Of a stretch of 64,000 bases of DNA, positions 8,182 to 15,498 are shown one piece after another. The stretch covers positions 1-64,000 of IMG/VR virus record IMGVR_UViG_3300042292_001109; one strand, written 5' to 3'. Source of the DNA: a virus. Each line of letters begins with the position of its first letter. Position 1 is the first letter of the stretch. The translations under genes and the position numbers were made by a program. The notes beneath the pieces are model-generated. The model was not told the origin of the DNA. It worked only from the letters and a program-made list of their open reading frames with translations, and made no database searches.

Positions 8182-8334
8182 TTACTTATGTTTCGCGCCG
8201 CAGACAGTACAAGTATATCCTTTCTTTTGGTCTTCGTTCATAACTCGCATATTTTTACCATAAGTTGCATCTTGATATTCAGCAGCTTTTCCGCCAGTAC
8301 AGTTACAACGTTTAATTTCAACAGTTGACGCCAT
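8182..8334 (-). CDS. 50-aa zinc-ribbon-like protein
   Basis: The frame opens MASTVEIKRCNCTGGKAA and closes YTCTVCGAKHK. CxC and CxxC pairs about 33 residues apart could bind one zinc ion. Upstream lie GAGGT and, at 8368-8396, a near-perfect early promoter; downstream lies a strong terminator, so it looks like a stand-alone early transcription unit. A small regulator of host transcription or translation is possible but is inference. Confidence 0.65.
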   Translation of the reverse strand: MASTVEIKRCNCTGGKAAEYQDATYGKNMRVMNEDQKKGYTCTVCGAKHK

Positions 8335-8367
8335 TTTAATACCTCACTTTAGTTAAACAACAAATTA

Positions 8368-8396
8368 ATTATACTATAAAACTATCTATTCGTCAA
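8368..8396 (-). promoter_or_regulatory. Early sigma70-type promoter (minus)
   Basis: GCTTGACG, 17 nt and TATAAT on the minus strand, reading into the 50-aa zinc-ribbon gene. The -35 element lies inside the end of the 8386-8628 gene. Confidence 0.85.
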
Positions 8397-8628
8397 GCAT
8401 ATCTTGTATTAATCCAATACAAATATCAGCTCCATCGCTAACTCCTAATACATATGAACTTCCTTTAATCTCATTATTTGTACTAGATGTAAATTTTTTA
8501 TATTCTTCAGTTGAAAATTTTTGTATCTCAGAAGTAATTCCATGAGAAATAGCTCGAACAAATGCCTCAGCTTTTTCTTTGTCATTAGGAAAATATTCCT
8601 CAATTAATTTATGCACTTGCGTATTCAT
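8386..8628 (-). CDS. Hypothetical protein, 80 aa
   Basis: The protein is acidic and mostly helical (VHKLIEEYFPNDKEKAEAFV...). No family is recognised. Its start overlaps the end of the upstream 123-aa gene by 20 nt, so they are probably translated together. Its own end overlaps the -35 region of the promoter at 8368-8396. Confidence 0.5.
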   Translation of the reverse strand: MNTQVHKLIEEYFPNDKEKAEAFVRAISHGITSEIQKFSTEEYKKFTSSTNNEIKGSSYVLGVSDGADICIGLIQDMLDE

Positions 8629-8980
8629 CGTCTTCTGTTACCATGTTTATTAAATCTTCATACATTGTATTGGCAAGTTCACTTGATGTTTTTGTTTTCT
8701 TACAAATCGTTCCAAAGAATCCGCTTTTAAGTAAATTTGCAATATAATGATGCGGATTACCTAAAATTGCTTCAAACATATCAGGTTCTACTACATCCCC
8801 GTCAATTGTTTCTTTATATGTTATAATATGATACTTAAATCCTAATTCATGTTTTTCAATTGGTTGAGCATTATCTTTATATGTAAATGCTGAAATATCT
8901 AATTGTTCATTCTCATCTAAGATAAACATAAAACCATCATGTATTTCTTCATCATAAATTTCTTTTAAGTAGTGTTTCAT
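8609..8980 (-). CDS. Hypothetical protein, 123 aa
   Basis: The protein is acidic with alternating beta and helix segments (FMFILDENEQLDISAF; YHIITYKETIDGDVV; then a helical C-terminus). No family is recognised. It leads the pair 8609-8980 / 8386-8628. AGGATTCTT lies upstream of the ATG. Confidence 0.5.
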   Translation of the reverse strand: MKHYLKEIYDEEIHDGFMFILDENEQLDISAFTYKDNAQPIEKHELGFKYHIITYKETIDGDVVEPDMFEAILGNPHHYIANLLKSGFFGTICKKTKTSSELANTMYEDLINMVTEDDEYASA

Positions 8981-9031
8981 AAGAATCCTATTTTATGTTG
9001 TTATAGATATATTTATTTTAAATGCAAAACT

Positions 9032-9355
9032 ATGGAATATAAAATAAAACCACCGGAAATTAAACAGATCTATAATAACTTAAAATCATCAGCTAAAAAA
9101 AGAAATATAAATTTTACATTAACTTTATCTGAGTTAAATAATATAAGTTTTCCAATTTCTTGCCCTGTGTTGAATATACCGTTAAAATGGCACAGAAACA
9201 AACCTCAAGATGATAGTTATAGTTTCGATAGAATTGATAGTTCGAAAGGATACGAAATAGATAATCTACTAATTATATCAGTAAAAGCTAATCGAGCTAA
9301 AAATAATTTATCCGAAGAAGAAATAACTAAATTTTGTAACTATTATAAAAATTAA
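9032..9355 (+). CDS. Small HNH / endonuclease VII-like nuclease
   Basis: The protein has 107 aa from the ATG at 9032 (a start at 8972 would add 20 atypical residues inside the opposite gene's leader). The key block is SCPVLNIPL, then SFDRIDSSKGYEIDN, then IISVKANRAKNNLSEEE. This is the layout of phage endonuclease VII / HNH-like proteins in which SxDRID...GY..DN....N..K forms the beta-beta-alpha metal site. No good ribosome-binding site is visible and it runs against its neighbours, so it may be a mobile insertion. Confidence 0.6.
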   Translation: MEYKIKPPEIKQIYNNLKSSAKKRNINFTLTLSELNNISFPISCPVLNIPLKWHRNKPQDDSYSFDRIDSSKGYEIDNLLIISVKANRAKNNLSEEEITKFCNYYKN

Positions 9356-9459
9356 CAGTCATCGCAATCGCAATCTAAGACATACATTAATATAGCAATT
9401 GTCGATATAATTGCTATCATTACTACACCGAATTCGTCTGCTACAGTTACATTTTCCAT
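9352..9459 (-). CDS. 35-aa membrane peptide with Cys/Asp tail
   Basis: The frame reads MENVTVADEFG, then one hydrophobic helix (VVMIAIISTIAILMYVL), then the tail DCDCDDC. A strong ribosome-binding site (GGAGGTATT) precedes the ATG. The C-terminal Cys/Asp cluster after a membrane helix is unusual and could bind a metal; this is inference. It shares its last 4 nt with the end of the nuclease gene on the other strand. Confidence 0.5.
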   Translation of the reverse strand: MENVTVADEFGVVMIAIISTIAILMYVLDCDCDDC

Positions 9460-9473
9460 AATACCTCCAGAAT

Positions 9474-9498
9474 AAAAAAGGAGCAAAAAGCTCCTTTT
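9474..9498. terminator. Bidirectional terminator
   Basis: AGGAGC/GCTCCT with a 5-nt A loop, flanked by an A-run and a T-run, just after the stop of the minus-strand 169-aa gene. Confidence 0.8.
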
Positions 9499-9501
9499 AG
9501 T

Positions 9502-10011
9502 TTAACAATTCCATTTTCTTAAAGCTAATGCTTTTCGAGTAGGCTTTCCATTGTCATCTTTCATTGCTCCAGGCATACCACCCATCCTAGCACAAAAACT
9601 TTTACGTCTTTTTGCAGCTTTGCTATCTGGATTTAATTTACTTGGTGGAGTAGTTACAGCAGTTTTAAGTTTACTTCCTGGATTTTCTCTTCTATACGCA
9701 TCAACACCTTTTTGAGTTAACCCACCAGCAGAACTTTTGTGACCTTTTGCATCAATTGCATATTCCAATAACTCATTATCGCTAATAACATCATATAACT
9801 CCCAAAGGTATTCGCTAGCAAACCCATTGTCAGTTGCATATTCTTCAACGGTACTTTCAATCATATCAAACATTTCTTCAGGCGTTAATTCAACGCTTTC
9901 ATTGGGAACGCAATTATTAACTCGCTTGCCGCCTTTCATCTTAGTGCCTTGTTTGTGGTAATTTTTCCAGCATTTAAGAGTAAGCGGACTTTTTCTTTCG
10001 TCTAATTCCAT
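9502..10011 (-). CDS. DUF6321-like protein, 169 aa
   Basis: Two conserved blocks frame the protein: CWKNYHKQGTKMKGGKRVNN near residue 14 and KRRKSFCARMGGMPGAMK...LRKWNC at the end. Both are hallmarks of the phage family I know as DUF6321, whose function is unknown. The middle is an acidic helical insert (MFDMIESTVEEYATDN). The C-terminal basic, Cys-containing block suggests nucleic-acid binding, which is inference. GAGGAAATATTT precedes the ATG and a late box lies 28 nt further upstream. Its neighbour on the same strand is pmoC. Confidence 0.65.
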   Translation of the reverse strand: MELDERKSPLTLKCWKNYHKQGTKMKGGKRVNNCVPNESVELTPEEMFDMIESTVEEYATDNGFASEYLWELYDVISDNELLEYAIDAKGHKSSAGGLTQKGVDAYRRENPGSKLKTAVTTPPSKLNPDSKAAKRRKSFCARMGGMPGAMKDDNGKPTRKALALRKWNC

Positions 10012-10038
10012 AAATATTTCCTCGTGGTTACTTAATAA

Positions 10039-10046
10039 TATTTATA
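10039..10046 (-). promoter_or_regulatory. T4-type late promoter box (minus)
   Basis: TATAAATA on the minus strand (TATTTATA on plus), about 28 nt before the ATG of the DUF6321-like gene. Confidence 0.65.
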
Positions 10047-10075
10047 GAATTAGTTTTCTAAGAACTAAATGACGA

Positions 10076-10096
10076 ATAGGGGTATTAAACCCCTAT
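10076..10096 (-). terminator. Hairpin after pmoC
   Basis: A perfect 7-bp stem ATAGGGG/CCCCTAT with a 7-nt loop lies 24 nt after the pmoC stop. The T-run that follows is weak, so it may be a terminator or an mRNA-stabilising 3' hairpin. Confidence 0.55.
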
Positions 10097-10119
10097 CCAT
10101 CAATCACATAACAATAAAC

Positions 10120-10878
10120 TTATACTGCAGCTAAATCTTTTTTCAATAATTTAGAAATAGCTTGAACTTCAATATTTACAACACCTAATACACCTAAAGC
10201 TGCCCATCCAAAGAATACGAAACCGTAATGTAAAGGAGCAACAAACAATTCTTCCATAAACCAGAAGGTATGACCCCATTCATTCAAACCTACGTTTGGA
10301 AGAATCATAAAAGGACCAATTACAGATACCAAATATTGTAATGGTAATCCTTTTTGATAGGTTGGTAAACGAGTTTTAGCGTATAAGAATGAAGCTACAC
10401 CAGTAATAATATAAATTGGATAACTTAGATAAAACTCAATAACGTGACTTGGAGTAAAATCAGTGTCACGAACGATTGTTTGATGCCATGTACCATCTTG
10501 TTCAGTAAAATATGAAGCACCATAATAAATTGCAATACCATACATTACTAACCATACCCAATGAGTAAAATGACGTCTCAATTCTTCTCTAGGGGTAATT
10601 GACATTACTTTACGATCGCGAGTCTTCCAGATATAACCCCACAACACTGATGCAGTTAATACCTCAAGTACCATCTCAATATAAAGGAAATTCATCCAAT
10701 ATGTTTCAAACTCTGGAGCAAATGAATCTAAACCAGCTGACCATCCATATACACCCTCATACCAACGAACCCAACCATAAAATACAATATACAAAGCTGC
10801 GCCTAACAACATATTTCTTTTGTTTAAAAGCGGTGCTTCTGCAACTTCTGCTTTTACTGTTTCAACTGTAGCTGACAT
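10120..10878 (-). CDS. pmoC: Particulate methane monooxygenase subunit C
   Basis: The protein has 252 aa, close to the usual PmoC length, and six or so membrane helices. PmoC is the membrane subunit of the copper enzyme that oxidises methane to methanol. Both ligand sets known from bacterial PmoC are present with exact spacing: Asp128, His132, His145 (DGTWH ... SH) and Asn199, His203, His217 (NEWGH ... LH). The conserved stretches (YEGVYGWSAGLDSF, FTPSHVIEFYLSYP, FWFMEELFVAPLHYGF) look like gammaproteobacterial methanotrophs. No pmoA or pmoB lies in the window, so the product would have to join host subunits. Upstream are AGGAGA and a T4-type late box. Phage pmoC is a known auxiliary gene of methanotroph phages. 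Confidence 0.97.
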   Translation of the reverse strand: MSATVETVKAEVAEAPLLNKRNMLLGAALYIVFYGWVRWYEGVYGWSAGLDSFAPEFETYWMNFLYIEMVLEVLTASVLWGYIWKTRDRKVMSITPREELRRHFTHWVWLVMYGIAIYYGASYFTEQDGTWHQTIVRDTDFTPSHVIEFYLSYPIYIITGVASFLYAKTRLPTYQKGLPLQYLVSVIGPFMILPNVGLNEWGHTFWFMEELFVAPLHYGFVFFGWAALGVLGVVNIEVQAISKLLKKDLAAV

Positions 10879-10947
10879 ATTATTCTCCTAACCAAGGGAA
10901 AATTAAAAAAAGTTTAGCTTGAATTAAACATCAATCCAAGTTAAGTT

Positions 10948-10955
10948 TATTTATA
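10948..10955 (-). promoter_or_regulatory. T4-type late promoter box for pmoC
   Basis: An exact TATAAATA on the minus strand lies about 70 nt before the pmoC ATG and directly after the rnh terminator. A weaker host-type pair (TTGGAT, 17 nt, TAAACT) also lies in this leader, so mixed control cannot be excluded. Confidence 0.65.
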
Positions 10956-10978
10956 AAAACCAACCTTTATAGTTGGTT
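10955..10978 (-). terminator. Rho-independent terminator after rnh
   Basis: On the minus strand AACCAAC, a 7-nt loop, GTTGGTT and a short T-run lie just after the rnh stop. It isolates pmoC from rnh transcription. Confidence 0.8.
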
Positions 10979-10989
10979 TCTATGGTACA

Positions 10990-11838
10990 TCAAAATTCAT
11001 CAATACATTCTAATAACTTGACGAGCTTTTTTTCGATAAAATACTTCATCAACATCTGTTTTGAACCTATTTTTGGAGCTTCATACTGTTCAACGATGGC
11101 ATCTTTGATATCCTGGGGAGTCATAGTCAAATCAATTAATAATTTATTTCTCTGAATATTACGATAATTTTCAATATCTGGGTTATTAAAATCTTCAGTT
11201 AACATAACAGCTTTTTTCTTAGCTGTTAAAGGTTTCTGACGAATACCCGCAACAAATACATCATCATTAGATAATACCGATGGAATACCATCTCCAGCAT
11301 CACCAGTTAATATCTTTTCTTTTAACTCAAGTTGAGGGTTTTCTGATTTAACATAAATCCCTAACATTGGATTATACTGTTTAACATTAGAATATTGATG
11401 TAATTGTTTAAAATCGCCATCAGAACTAATTATAATTACAGTTTCATGAGCACTAATTCTAGGAACTAATGTACCAATTACATCATCAGCTTCAGCTCGC
11501 TCAACATGCACCACTTTATACGGAAAAATAATTTTTAAATCTTCGCGAACTTCATCAAGCACTTCAAAAATAACAGTCCAGTCTAATTTAGATGCTTCTC
11601 GTGCTTTTTTTCTTCCTGCTTTATAGAATGGAAATACTTCTTTTCTCCAGTATTTTCTAGAGTCGCAGCAGATAATTACTTCACCATATTCTTTTTTAAA
11701 TTTATGTATATGCGATCTAATCGAGTTTAAAACTAGGTGCCGACATAAATCTTTACTTAAAACATTAATTCTATTTGATGCAACTTGAGATTGCAATCCA
11801 CTAATCACTACTTGGTGGAAATCAATAAGTATAGCCAT
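10990..11838 (-). CDS. rnh: T4-like RNase H (5'-3' exonuclease, FEN-1 family)
   Basis: The protein has 282 aa (T4: 305). It removes RNA primers from lagging-strand fragments. The acidic metal-binding residues of the family appear in order: LIDFHQ at the start, VIICCDSRKYWR, RAEADDVIGTL, IISSDGDFKQL and LTGDAGDGIPS. I chose ATG 11838 (MAILIDFHQ) because it follows AGGATTTTTT and matches the family start; a longer frame runs to 11910 but overlaps the promoter at 11882-11910. Early expression is expected from that promoter. Confidence 0.9.
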   Translation of the reverse strand: MAILIDFHQVVISGLQSQVASNRINVLSKDLCRHLVLNSIRSHIHKFKKEYGEVIICCDSRKYWRKEVFPFYKAGRKKAREASKLDWTVIFEVLDEVREDLKIIFPYKVVHVERAEADDVIGTLVPRISAHETVIIISSDGDFKQLHQYSNVKQYNPMLGIYVKSENPQLELKEKILTGDAGDGIPSVLSNDDVFVAGIRQKPLTAKKKAVMLTEDFNNPDIENYRNIQRNKLLIDLTMTPQDIKDAIVEQYEAPKIGSKQMLMKYFIEKKLVKLLECIDEF

Positions 11839-11871
11839 GACAAAAAATCCTATATTAAAAATATTAATTAC

Positions 11872-11879
11872 TATAAATA
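11872..11879 (+). promoter_or_regulatory. T4-type late promoter box (plus)
   Basis: An exact TATAAATA reads toward the GIY-YIG gene and lies two nt from the -10 box of the opposing early promoter. Confidence 0.5.
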
Positions 11880-11881
11880 AA

Positions 11882-11910
11882 ATTATACTATAAAAGTAGT
11901 ATAAAGTCAA
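11882..11910 (-). promoter_or_regulatory. Early sigma70-type promoter of rnh (minus)
   Basis: CCTTGACT, 17 nt and TATAAT on the minus strand, 44 nt before the rnh ATG. Confidence 0.85.
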
Positions 11911-11982
11911 GGAAAAAATGCTTATCGCGGTGTCTCACCACCCATAAGCTCTAAACATTTCTACAACAATCAGGAGACTGTA

Positions 11983-12726
11983 ATGCCCAGCACAAATACT
12001 TATACAAAACAAAAATCTTTTTACGTTTACGCCTATCTCAGATCAAAAGATTCAATAACTGCAAAAGCAGGAACTCCATATTATATTGGAAAAGGTCAAG
12101 GAAAACGGGCATATGCAAAACATGGAAGAATAAAATTACCAAAAGATAAATCGTTAATTATTGTTATAGAATCAAATCTCACCGAAACTGGCGCTTTTGC
12201 TATTGAACGAAGATTAATTCGTTGGCATGGCAGAAAAGATCTAGGAACTGGAATTCTTTTAAATCTAACTGACGGCGGCGAAGGAGGTTCAGGTAAAGTA
12301 TTTACTGATGAATATAAATTACAAAATTGTATTGGAGAAAATAATCCTAATTGGAATAATAGGTGGTCAGATAAAAGAAAATTAGAATTCTCATTAAAAA
12401 TATCTGGAGATAAAAGTCATAATAAAAATAAAGTCTGGATAAATAACGGAATAATTAATAATAAAATACACAAAAATGAACAAATACCTACTGGATGGAT
12501 TTATGGTAAATTAAATTTAAAAAATTATCAATATACTTGGATCACAAATAATATAATTAATATTCAAATAGGCAAAGATGATCAAATACCAGATGGGTTT
12601 AACCTTGGAACAACAAATAAAAAACATAAAAAGAAAGATTTATTTTTGTGCAATATTAAAAATAAAAAAGAATATGATATATGTGTAGCAAGTAGAGTTT
12701 TCCCAGACTTAAAGCATTTATTCTAA
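11983..12726 (+). CDS. GIY-YIG homing endonuclease
   Basis: The protein has 247 aa. The GIY-YIG core is at the N-terminus: FYVYAYLRS, then [18 protein letters not shown], then the catalytic Glu region ([14 protein letters not shown]) and [10 protein letters not shown]. The C-terminal half has NUMOD-like DNA-binding repeats: [12 protein letters not shown], and two copies of a WI(T/N)N..I...I segment followed by IPxG. It is a free-standing homing endonuclease like the T4 seg genes. CAGGAGACTGTA precedes the ATG. The gene runs against its neighbour rnh and lies between two minus-strand early promoters. Confidence 0.85.
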   Translation: MPSTNTYTKQKSFYVYAYLRSKDSITAKAGTPYYIGKGQGKRAYAKHGRIKLPKDKSLIIVIESNLTETGAFAIERRLIRWHGRKDLGTGILLNLTDGGEGGSGKVFTDEYKLQNCIGENNPNWNNRWSDKRKLEFSLKISGDKSHNKNKVWINNGIINNKIHKNEQIPTGWIYGKLNLKNYQYTWITNNIINIQIGKDDQIPDGFNLGTTNKKHKKKDLFLCNIKNKKEYDICVASRVFPDLKHLF

Positions 12727-12729
12727 ATT

Positions 12730-12737
12730 TATAAATA
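12730..12737 (+). promoter_or_regulatory. T4-type late promoter box (plus)
   Basis: An exact TATAAATA lies 53 nt before the ATG at 12790 and one nt from the -10 of the minus-strand promoter at 12739-12767. Confidence 0.6.
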
Positions 12738-12738
12738 T

Positions 12739-12767
12739 ATTATACCATACATATATTAAAAAGTCAA
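12739..12767 (-). promoter_or_regulatory. Early sigma70-type promoter facing the GIY-YIG gene in antisense
   Basis: GCTTGACT, 17 nt and TATAAT on the minus strand. The first minus-strand gene downstream is rnh, about 900 nt away; the transcript would run antisense through the GIY-YIG gene. Confidence 0.75.
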
Positions 12768-12789
12768 GCATTATTTCTAGGATCTCCAT

Positions 12790-13977
12790 ATGATAAGATT
12801 TAAACATTTCATTTCTTTACTTGAAGCTAAGATAGACGACTATAAAGCTCAAGAAAAAGATATTTCTACTCAACATGATTTAGAAGGAAAACATAAATCT
12901 GCTGCGGATATTATCGATCACTTCCATAAACATACTCCTAATGGCAATGTCCAACATACTCGTTGGATGATTGATCGATATAAAAAAGGCGAAATGAAAC
13001 AAGAAGATGCTCCTGATATGAAAGATACGTTGACTAATTTTGAAAAATACAAACATAATCTTCCGAAGAAAAAAGTTGAACAATATAAATCTGTTTCGGA
13101 ATTAAAAACAGCTATTCATCCGCATAAAGAACAAGATGAACAAGTAAAAGCTGTAAATCAAGATAAAATTAATAAAGGTTCAACTGTTATTCATAATAGT
13201 CCAAATGCTACGGCTTATCACGTGCATAAAACAGAAGCAGCTCAGGAATTAGGTAAATCACCAAAAGGCGAGAAATTGGGTTGGTGTACTTCTCATCCAG
13301 ATGCAAATCAAAATATGTTTAATCATTATAATGACGAGTCTGAAGGTAATTTCCATATCCTACATATGCATAAAGAACAATTTCCATATAGAAGAATTGG
13401 TGGCGTTGGAGTAGAAGGACAATTTCAAGATGAAAATAATAAAACAATTGAAGGCGATAGATTAGAAGACTTTGTTCATAGAAATCCAGACGTAAAGAAA
13501 ATTGCCCCAGTTAAAAGAGCATACGATGATCATATCTCAAATAAAAAATTAGACTCACCAACAGCATCTAAAAAAGATATTCATGATGGATTACATTCCG
13601 AAAATTGGGAAGTAAGAAATAAAGCAATAAAACATCCTAATGTTGATGAAGACCATTTACATACAGCATTAGATGATAAAATAGGGAATATAAAAAATAA
13701 TGCAATAACGCATCCAAAAATAAATTCTGATCATATTGATAAAGTATTAAATAATACTGACAATAGAAGCGTAACTACACGGGAACTTGCATTAACTCGA
13801 CCTAAAACTGTAACCACAAAACATCTAGATAAAGCTATAAAAGACCCGCACTCATTAGTAAGAAAAGTTGTTGCTGCTCACCCTTTAGCTACCAAACAAC
13901 ATTTACAACATTTAGCAAATGATGACGCGCAAACTGTAAGTTCGATTGCCAAAGAAAGATTAGCCAAAATGCAATAA
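12790..13977 (+). CDS. Capsid-targeted protein: GWCTS domain plus short LRV/HEAT-like repeat region
   Basis: The protein has 395 aa. The N-terminus MIRFKHFISLLEAK matches the capsid-targeting pattern with L-L-E as cleavage site. Residues 20-245 form a domain shared with the protein at 17451, centred on KLGWCTSHPD, then FHILHMHKEQF and VEGQFQDENN. The invariant Cys, His and Asp/Asn look enzyme-like, but I do not recognise the family. Residues 250-395 carry about five helical repeats (for example WEVRNKAIKHPNVDEDHL) of the leucine-rich-variant type. The leader and first codons closely resemble those of 17451, so the two genes are duplicates. AGGATCTCCAT precedes the ATG. Confidence 0.65.
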   Translation: MIRFKHFISLLEAKIDDYKAQEKDISTQHDLEGKHKSAADIIDHFHKHTPNGNVQHTRWMIDRYKKGEMKQEDAPDMKDTLTNFEKYKHNLPKKKVEQYKSVSELKTAIHPHKEQDEQVKAVNQDKINKGSTVIHNSPNATAYHVHKTEAAQELGKSPKGEKLGWCTSHPDANQNMFNHYNDESEGNFHILHMHKEQFPYRRIGGVGVEGQFQDENNKTIEGDRLEDFVHRNPDVKKIAPVKRAYDDHISNKKLDSPTASKKDIHDGLHSENWEVRNKAIKHPNVDEDHLHTALDDKIGNIKNNAITHPKINSDHIDKVLNNTDNRSVTTRELALTRPKTVTTKHLDKAIKDPHSLVRKVVAAHPLATKQHLQHLANDDAQTVSSIAKERLAKMQ

Positions 13978-13981
13978 AGGA

Positions 13982-14008
13982 AATGGGAGCGAAAGCTCCC
14001 ATTTTTTA
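13982..14008. terminator. Bidirectional terminator
   Basis: AATGGGAGC, GAAA loop, GCTCCCATT and a T-run. It ends the 395-aa gene and lies next to the end of the minus-strand 61-aa gene. Confidence 0.85.
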
Positions 14009-14009
14009 T

Positions 14010-14195
14010 TTACCCGAATAATAATTCAGAAACAGATTTAATTTGAACTCCGTTCTCAGTAACTACTCCGTTTACCACCTTACCCGTAGATAAAGTACAA
14101 ACAATAGTATCATTACTAATAGTTTCATTAATCATCACGGTAGAAAATCTACCCTGTAATTCTGACATCTCTTTTGGCGTTAAATTTACACTCAT
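14010..14195 (-). CDS. Small hypothetical protein, 61 aa
   Basis: The protein is short and beta-rich (TIVCTLSTGKVVNGVVTENGVQ), which could form a small barrel. It is unrecognised. Its ATG overlaps the stop of the topoisomerase medium-subunit gene by 4 nt (ATGA), so it is the last gene of the topoisomerase operon. A terminator follows. Confidence 0.55.
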   Translation of the reverse strand: MSVNLTPKEMSELQGRFSTVMINETISNDTIVCTLSTGKVVNGVVTENGVQIKSVSELLFG

Positions 14196-15496
14196 ATTTG
14201 CTCCAATTCTTTTGCGTATAATACAATATTTGTTGTTTCTTGCAACTCAACCTTTTGCTCAACCAAAGATTTAACCTTTTGCTCTAACTCGATAATTCTA
14301 TCGCCAGTTAAATTCCAAATTTTCATATCTAATAATTTACTGTCAAAATTGTTTTCTTCTAAAATACTAAATAATTCAATCTTAGAAGCATTTTTAAATT
14401 TATTAACATTACCTAGATAAAAATAGATAAATCTTACTCGTTCATTTAAATCAATAATATCATTATCAAGGATTTCAATTAATTTATTGATTCTATCTGT
14501 ATATTTACCTAAACGCCAATCGATAAAATAATCAATAATTTCATTAACCGATCCAAACTTTCTTAATTTACCAGTAGGCAACCAACAGGTTAAATTCTCT
14601 GTTACTGTTGTAACTAATTTTAATTTCTCAAGAATAGTATCATCCTCCATTGAATTAAGAATTCCGCGTTGATAAAATATATCAATATCAAACCCTTCTT
14701 CCGTTGAATTATCTTCATAATCTTTAATAGAATTATTCTCTACTAATTTATTAAGCTGTTTCTTAATATCATCAAGATACATTCCTACTGGTAATTCAGT
14801 AATCTTTACCTGTGTAGCATTAATTCTAGAGATAGAACCCTTGATTTGATACTTATTATCAAGTCGAGTTACGCTACCTTTAAATCCGCGAAAATGTGGT
14901 AATAATTGAAATTTCTTTGAACTTCCAGAGAGTTTAGCTTTAATATACTTTGCAAGTTCCTTTGGATCTCTTGAGAGGATCGTAGAAGCAAAACCCGTAC
15001 CTATTCCTAGCGAGTTGTTTAAAAGCACTCCAGGGAGGATTGGAACGAAAAAATTAGGCTCTATTTTAAAGTCATCCTCGAATAAATGTTCTAAGATAAT
15101 ATCATCTTCTTTACGAAAATATAATCTAAAATTTTTCGATAATTTAGTAAAAATATATCGAGCAGCTGCAGGAACAGGTGATAATCTTGAACCAAACTGA
15201 CCAATGGGATCTAACCAGTTTAAGTTATTGGATCCAGTAAAGTCTTGAGCTAGATTACAAATAACCCCAGCTATTCCTTGTTCTCCATGATGATATTGTG
15301 TTTCATAAGCAACAGAAGATGCTAATTGCGCAACTTTCATTTCAGAATTAACATTCTTTAATAAACATGTATAAAGAACTTTTCTTTGAGTAATCTTTAA
15401 TCCATCAATTAAATTAACGATTGACCGTTCGTTATCATAATTGGCATATGGTTTGTATTGTTCCTGAAATAATCTTTCAATTGTAATTTCTTTCAT
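14192..15496 (-). CDS. 52: DNA topoisomerase II medium subunit (gp52-like)
   Basis: The protein has 434 aa (T4 gp52: 442). It is the GyrA-like DNA breakage-rejoining subunit. The N-terminal region has RSIVNLIDGLKITQRKVLY (winged-helix entry), HHGEQGIAGVICNLAQDF and AAARYIFTKLSKNF, where the Arg-Tyr pair is the catalytic tyrosine. Later parts match the tower and C-gate (LPVGMYLDDIKKQL). It ends in a coiled coil (IIELEQKVKSLVEQKVELQ). It follows the large-subunit gene by 2 nt. GGATAATT precedes the ATG. Confidence 0.92.
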   Translation of the reverse strand: MKEITIERLFQEQYKPYANYDNERSIVNLIDGLKITQRKVLYTCLLKNVNSEMKVAQLASSVAYETQYHHGEQGIAGVICNLAQDFTGSNNLNWLDPIGQFGSRLSPVPAAARYIFTKLSKNFRLYFRKEDDIILEHLFEDDFKIEPNFFVPILPGVLLNNSLGIGTGFASTILSRDPKELAKYIKAKLSGSSKKFQLLPHFRGFKGSVTRLDNKYQIKGSISRINATQVKITELPVGMYLDDIKKQLNKLVENNSIKDYEDNSTEEGFDIDIFYQRGILNSMEDDTILEKLKLVTTVTENLTCWLPTGKLRKFGSVNEIIDYFIDWRLGKYTDRINKLIEILDNDIIDLNERVRFIYFYLGNVNKFKNASKIELFSILEENNFDSKLLDMKIWNLTGDRIIELEQKVKSLVEQKVELQETTNIVLYAKELEQI

Positions 15497-15498
15497 AA

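Noticed and set aside
10120-10878. A whole pmoCAB operon
   Set aside because: No pmoA- or pmoB-like frame lies anywhere in the window; neighbours are a DUF6321-like gene and rnh.
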